From NCBI GenBank assembly GCA_965203575.1, contig OZ241894.1:868001-932000 (forward strand): 64,000 nt of DNA, written 5' to 3'. This document shows, one piece after another, positions 60,453-64,000 of the stretch. Source of the stretch: Aldehydirespirator sp965203575 (GTDB lineage Bacteria; Actinomycetota; Acidimicrobiia; Acidimicrobiales; Aldehydirespiratoraceae). A program made the translations under genes and the position numbers. Position 1 is the first letter of the stretch, and every line of letters starts with the position of its first letter. The notes under the pieces are model-generated. The model had not been told where the DNA came from. It was given only the letters and a program-made list of their open reading frames with translations, and made no database searches.

Positions 60453-60680
60453 TCAGCCGAAGCCGATGGGGTGGGAGCCGGGCGGCCCCATCTCCACATG
60501 GGTGATGCGCGATGCGGCCACCGCGATCTCCCGGCCCTTGTCATCGGTCAGCCACAGCACCGGGACCTTGCCCTTCAGAGCTGCCTCGACCGACGCCTTT
60601 ATGTTCTCGCGGTCGGCGTCGTCAGGGAGGTTCACGGTGATGGGTTGGGGGTTGTCGGCGATGCCGATGCGAAGCTCCAC
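60453..60680 (-). CDS. DUF3107 family protein
   Basis: A 75-residue actinobacterial DUF3107 protein: VELRIGIADNPQPITV at the start and VLWLTDDKGREIAVAASRITHVEMG. GTG 60680 is preferred, with a Shine-Dalgarno (AGGAGAA) a few bases before it. Function unknown. It is 11 bp downstream of the Mrp gene's stop, so they may be cotranscribed. Confidence 0.85.
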   Translation of the reverse strand: MELRIGIADNPQPITVNLPDDADRENIKASVEAALKGKVPVLWLTDDKGREIAVAASRITHVEMGPPGSHPIGFG

Positions 60681-60691
60681 GCTGTTCTCCT

Positions 60692-61831
60692 TCAGACGAT
60701 CTTCAACTCGGGATGGGTTCGTTTGGTGGGGCCGTGGGCTTCGATCCACGACGCCATCGCGGCGAAGACCGACGACGCTTCAGAACCGGGATCCACCGCC
60801 ATTATGGGCCGACCGTGATCGCTACCCTCACGCAGCGGGATGGTCATGGGAACCTGGCCTATTAGCTCCACGTCGAGTATGCGGGCCAGTTCCGCTCCGC
60901 CGCCTGAGCCGAAGAGCTGGTAGCGCTTGCCGTCGTCGCCGGTGAACCACGACATGTTCTCGATCACGCCTCGCACGGCGATGTTCACCTTGGAGAACAT
61001 GAACGCGGAGCGCTGGGCCACCTTCTGGGCCGCGGGGTTGGGCGTAGTCACCACGTAGGCCTCGGCCCGAGGCAGGAACTGCGCCAGCGACAGCGAGATG
61101 TCACCGGTGCCGGGCGGGAGGTCGACCAGCAGGAAGTCGGGATCGTCCCAGAACACGTCGGTGAGAAACTGCTCAAGAGCCTTGTGCAGCATCGGGCCCC
61201 GCCAGATCACCGGCTGGTCCTCCTGGGCGAAGAAGCCCATCGAGATGCACCGCACGCCGTGCACCTCCGGCGGAACGATCATGTCGTCGATCACCACCGG
61301 GGCCCGGTCCACTCCCAGCATCCTCGGTATCGAGAAGCCCCACACATCGGCGTCCACGACCGCCGTGGAGCGGCCTCGTGCCGCCAGGGCGATGGCCAGG
61401 TTGGCGGTGACCGACGACTTGCCCACTCCGCCCTTGCCCGAGGCGACCAGGAGCGTGCGGGTGGCATTGCCGGGCTCCGCGAACGGGATGGCCCGACCCT
61501 CGGCGTGGCCGTGGGCATGGGCGGATCCGGCGGTGGCAGCCGGGTTGCCGTGCAGCTTGGTGCGCAACTCGGCCCGCTCGGCGTCGCTCATCACGGTGAA
61601 GTCCAGAGTGACCGCGGCCACGCCGTCGAGTTCGAGCAGGGCGTCGGTCACCCGGCGCTGGATCTCGCTGCGCAGCGGGCAGCCCGCCACCGTGAGCGCG
61701 ATTCGCACATCGGCATGGCCCCCGTCGATAGTGGAACCCCTGTACATGCCGAGATCGACGATGCTGCGGTGCAGCTCAGGGTCCTCCACCGGTCGGAGGG
61801 CCTCGATCACCTCCGCTTCCGTGACGGCCAC
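60692..61831 (-). CDS. Mrp/ApbC-family Fe-S cluster carrier ATPase
   Basis: A 379-residue protein. An N-terminal MIP18/DUF59 domain (about 1-90, with the conserved Cys in TVAGCPLRSEI) is joined by a His-rich linker (SAHAHGHAEGR) to a deviant Walker ATPase: GKGGVGKSS (132-140), DLPPGTGDISLSLAQ and ENMSWF. The CxxC used for the bridging cluster in many ApbC proteins is absent (FTGDDGKRY), which is also true of actinobacterial relatives. Role: delivery or assembly of Fe-S clusters. Confidence 0.9.
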   Translation of the reverse strand: MAVTEAEVIEALRPVEDPELHRSIVDLGMYRGSTIDGGHADVRIALTVAGCPLRSEIQRRVTDALLELDGVAAVTLDFTVMSDAERAELRTKLHGNPAATAGSAHAHGHAEGRAIPFAEPGNATRTLLVASGKGGVGKSSVTANLAIALAARGRSTAVVDADVWGFSIPRMLGVDRAPVVIDDMIVPPEVHGVRCISMGFFAQEDQPVIWRGPMLHKALEQFLTDVFWDDPDFLLVDLPPGTGDISLSLAQFLPRAEAYVVTTPNPAAQKVAQRSAFMFSKVNIAVRGVIENMSWFTGDDGKRYQLFGSGGGAELARILDVELIGQVPMTIPLREGSDHGRPIMAVDPGSEASSVFAAMASWIEAHGPTKRTHPELKIV

Positions 61832-61928
61832 GGGCTTAGGCTAACGGAGTGTCCAGAACGGACCTCAGCATGACACCGGGCGGCGACGGGGCAGCGCGCA
61901 CCGTCGCAGACCTGTAGGGGGAGGGTCG

Positions 61929-62405
61929 ATGCTGCACCTCGTGCGCCATGCCGACGCCGGAAGTCGGATGGCCTGGGTTGGCAACGACTTCGAGCGACCG
62001 CTGGACGATCACGGACGGATGCAGGCCGACGCCATCAGCGCGGCCCTGGCCTCCCGGCCGGTGCGTCGCATCCTGTCGAGCCCGTACGTGCGCTGTGTGG
62101 ACACTGTCGTGCCGCTGGGTCGGGCGCTGGGGCTGCCCGTGGAGACATGCGACGAGCTCGCCGAGGGCTCATTCGTCGGCGATGCCTTCGATCTGCTGCG
62201 ATCGCTGGCTTCAGCCGAGGGTGACTCGGTGCTGTGCGGCCACGGCGACGTCATTCCCGGCCTGCTGTGGGTGCTGGCCCAGTACGGGCTGGACATCCCT
62301 GACCTGGGAAGGTGCAAGAAAGGGTCGATCTGGGAGCTGGACGTGAGCGACGGTCGAATCGTGGGCGCCGCCTACCGGCATCCGCGCACCTTCGGCGCAG
62401 CCTGA
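61929..62405 (+). CDS. SixA-like histidine phosphatase
   Basis: A 158-residue single-domain phosphatase with RHADAG near the start (His 7), SSPYVRCVDT (about 50-60) and CGHGDVIP (His about 101). This small type includes SixA, which dephosphorylates histidine phosphotransfer proteins. A GGGGGAGGG purine run ahead of the ATG serves as Shine-Dalgarno. Confidence 0.85.
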   Translation: MLHLVRHADAGSRMAWVGNDFERPLDDHGRMQADAISAALASRPVRRILSSPYVRCVDTVVPLGRALGLPVETCDELAEGSFVGDAFDLLRSLASAEGDSVLCGHGDVIPGLLWVLAQYGLDIPDLGRCKKGSIWELDVSDGRIVGAAYRHPRTFGAA

Positions 62406-62421
62406 CTGCGATTCTCGCTCC

Positions 62422-62451
62422 TGTTCGCTGCGCTCACGGGCCGCTCGGGCC
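62422..62451. repeat. Third copy of the intergenic repeat core
   Basis: A 30-bp match to the core of the 54907-55042 repeats, between the convergent SixA-like and HD genes. Confidence 0.8.
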
Positions 62452-62458
62452 CGGGCCG

Positions 62459-63040
62459 CTAGGCCGTGTATTGGGGCGGCCTGGCGAAGACCTCTTCCAG
62501 CAGCGGGACGAAGTCCTCCATCGGAAGGTCATCGTAGTGGGGGTCGAAGCAGTTCTGGTCGTATGAGGCGCAGAAGTCAATACAACGGTCGTAGTGCGGC
62601 GACTCCGCGTAACGCTCCCTGGCGTGGCGGTCACCGCCGAGGTGGTGGAAGTAGTAGTAGCCCTGGAACAGCCCGTGGTGGCGCACCACCCACTCCGTCT
62701 CGGAGCTCACATAGGGGGCGAGGATGGCAGCCGCAACCGCGCTGTGGTTGTCGGGAGCGAGCACGTCGCCGATGTCGTGCAGCAACGCGGCCACCACGAA
62801 CTCCGAGGACTCGCCGTTGCGCAGCGCGCGGGTGGCCGACTGGCGGCAGTGTCGGGCCCGGTCGATCTGGTACCCGAGGGTGGGGCCCTCGAGCATCCGC
62901 ATCACCGACAGCAGGTGCGTCACCAGCGTGTCGCGGGAATGACCCTCGAAGATCCTGGACAGCTGTTCGTAGTCCCCGCGGGTGCCGTCGGCCATAGCCG
63001 TCCAGCCCACTGTGAAGGTGCCGGCGAGTGTGTCAGACAT
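62459..63040 (-). CDS. HD-domain protein, possibly of the PhnZ/TmpB diiron-oxygenase type
   Basis: A 193-residue HD-domain protein: SRDTLVTHLL gives the first His, LLHDIGDVLAPDNHS the HD pair and third His, and VVRHHGLFQGYYYFHHLGG two more His before a final Asp region (YDRCIDFCASYDQN). This pattern, LHDIGD with a downstream HHG-F-YYY, fits the HD oxygenases that cleave or oxidise phosphonates (PhnZ, TmpB) and often pair with a TauD-type dioxygenase; the TauD gene here is far away (5997). Ordinary phosphohydrolase activity is the alternative. Confidence 0.7.
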   Translation of the reverse strand: MSDTLAGTFTVGWTAMADGTRGDYEQLSRIFEGHSRDTLVTHLLSVMRMLEGPTLGYQIDRARHCRQSATRALRNGESSEFVVAALLHDIGDVLAPDNHSAVAAAILAPYVSSETEWVVRHHGLFQGYYYFHHLGGDRHARERYAESPHYDRCIDFCASYDQNCFDPHYDDLPMEDFVPLLEEVFARPPQYTA

Positions 63041-63089
63041 GATTCACCCCTCCTCCCCCGCGACCGGCGCCGCGGAGCCACGCCGCAAT

Positions 63090-64000
63090 CTACTGCCCGA
63101 TGATCTCGATGTCCGGGTAGAACGCGGCCGCCGCGAACCAGAACGTGTCGAGATGCTCGACCGGCTCCAGCGCAGCGCCGACCGGATCGGACGGCTGGCC
63201 CAGGATGTCGTAGACCGCGCCGGTGTCCGCATCCACGAAGCCGCCGCCGTCGGCCACGGACAGATCCAGCAGCCGGCCGTCAACTGAGCCCACGAACACG
63301 CCGGTGGCGCCCACATCGCGGCCCTCCTCGATCAGGGGGCTGTCGAGGGCGCTGGCCGTGCCCGGCTCGAACAGGGCCACCAGCTCGCGGCCGGCGAAGG
63401 TGAACGGCACGACCCGGCGCTCGGCCAGCACGTCGTTGGGGATGACCGCTCCCTCGGCGCCGTCTCGCAGGGCGACCACCCTGGTGATCGGTTCGAGCCG
63501 GTCGTCCAGAGGGCCACTGAACAGGAAGGGACGGTTGTTGGAGTCGTAGAACTCGTAGGGGTTCTGCCCGTACCGGCGGAAATGGCCGGTGTCGAGGCTG
63601 AGCACGCGGCCATCGGGGTGCGATGCCAGGAAGGCTTCGAAGGACACGGTCTGGACCGGTATCAAGTCCAGTTCGGACCCGACGAGATGGCCGACCACCG
63701 CCTGGCCGGTGTAGTGGGACCACAGGCTCTCGGTCTGGCGGTCGTACATCACCAGCGACGAGTTCAACAGCGCTCCGGAGGTGCCGAAGTCGAGAATGCG
63801 GTCCCCTACCCGTCGGTCGTAGGCCACCGCGGAGTTGCACAACGGGCAGTACGACACCGTGACCGGTACCCCTCCCACGGTGCCGTTGACGAGTTCGTGC
63901 CAGGTCATGATCCGCAGCGGGTAGGCCCGGGCGTCGCCGTTGACCTCCAGTGCCAGCACCGGCTCCACCCCGGCCAGCCACTCCACCCCTGAGGCCGGCT
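63090..64000 (-). CDS. DUF3179 protein, 5' end cut by window edge
   Basis: The visible 300 or so residues are the core of a DUF3179 protein: GDARAYPLRIMTWHELVNG, then VSYCPLCNSAVAYDR with the Cys pair (CPLC), TGQAVVG, and a C-terminal FWFAAAAFYPDIEI. The frame stays open to the window end, so the true start lies beyond 64000; a GTG at 63986 is not needed. DUF3179 proteins are usually exported with a lipoprotein signal, which would be in the missing part. Function unknown; a redox or heme role has been suggested from the CxxC. Confidence 0.85.
   Translation of the reverse strand, partial: PASGVEWLAGVEPVLALEVNGDARAYPLRIMTWHELVNGTVGGVPVTVSYCPLCNSAVAYDRRVGDRILDFGTSGALLNSSLVMYDRQTESLWSHYTGQAVVGHLVGSELDLIPVQTVSFEAFLASHPDGRVLSLDTGHFRRYGQNPYEFYDSNNRPFLFSGPLDDRLEPITRVVALRDGAEGAVIPNDVLAERRVVPFTFAGRELVALFEPGTASALDSPLIEEGRDVGATGVFVGSVDGRLLDLSVADGGGFVDADTGAVYDILGQPSDPVGAALEPVEHLDTFWFAAAAFYPDIEIIGQ

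Noticed and set aside
60692..61831. Mrp lacking the CxxC as a loss of function
   Set aside because: Actinobacterial Mrp proteins commonly lack it, so this is not special.

Overview
The window is a high-GC actinobacterial chromosome segment. Actinobacteria-restricted families (DUF3090, SCO1664, DUF3107), an F420-type LLM oxidoreductase, an F420 dehydrogenase beta subunit, a relative of mycothiol-dependent nitroreductases, a PdtaS-type histidine kinase and the order argS-lysA-hom-thrC-rho-rpmE-atp all point that way. An uncultured Acidimicrobiia-like lineage is my best guess, but no rRNA gene is present to prove it.

Layout. 1-6839: the cut 5' end of a DUF262 gene, a small hydrolase, a choline-sulfatase and a group of catabolic enzymes (LLM oxidoreductase, P450, M28-like protein, TauD dioxygenase). 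6875-7367: a membrane/coiled-coil gene that looks frameshifted. 7556-14256: an accessory island in which two paralogous genes of unknown family are each followed by a different partner, first a two-helix membrane protein, then a large McrB-type AAA protein with Mrr-N-like and PUA-like fronts and an internally duplicated domain; a zinc-ribbon protein and McrC follow. 14389-24702: NTF2-like protein, DUF222/HNH nuclease, a 72-bp minisatellite, dienelactone hydrolase, PPK2, a two-subunit isobutyryl-CoA-type mutase with its MeaB chaperone, a J-domain protein and two odd acidic proteins. 24823-42845: glpX, then (minus strand) the complete F1Fo ATP synthase operon, L31, Rho, thrC, hom, lysA and argS, interrupted by a kinase-like gene and a coiled-coil gene. 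43060-44961: tRNA-Arg(CCG), an FrhB-family gene starting 2 nt after it, and a DsbA-family gene with an in-frame UGA. 44977-64000: secreted nuclease, SerA-like dehydrogenase, amidohydrolase, family-5 UDG, a conserved actinobacterial trio, EtfBA, lipid kinase, GDPD, class-A beta-lactamase-like protein, acyl-CoA ligase, histidine kinase, Mrp, two phosphatase/HD proteins and a cut DUF3179 gene.

Most notable. (1) 44347-44961 reads as one DsbA-family gene whose catalytic CxxC is UxxC, the U being UGA at 44377-44379; a bacterial SECIS-like hairpin with a G-first apical loop lies 22 nt downstream. This is a strong selenoprotein prediction. (2) The Rho at the canonical locus keeps its RNA-binding domain but lacks the Walker A lysine, has Gln for the catalytic Glu and has lost the arginine finger, so it may be an ATPase-dead Rho. 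(3) The McrBC-type island has a duplicated module in which even the intergenic junction is copied. Several promoters place a TAnnnT box 6-7 nt before the start codon, which suggests leaderless mRNAs.
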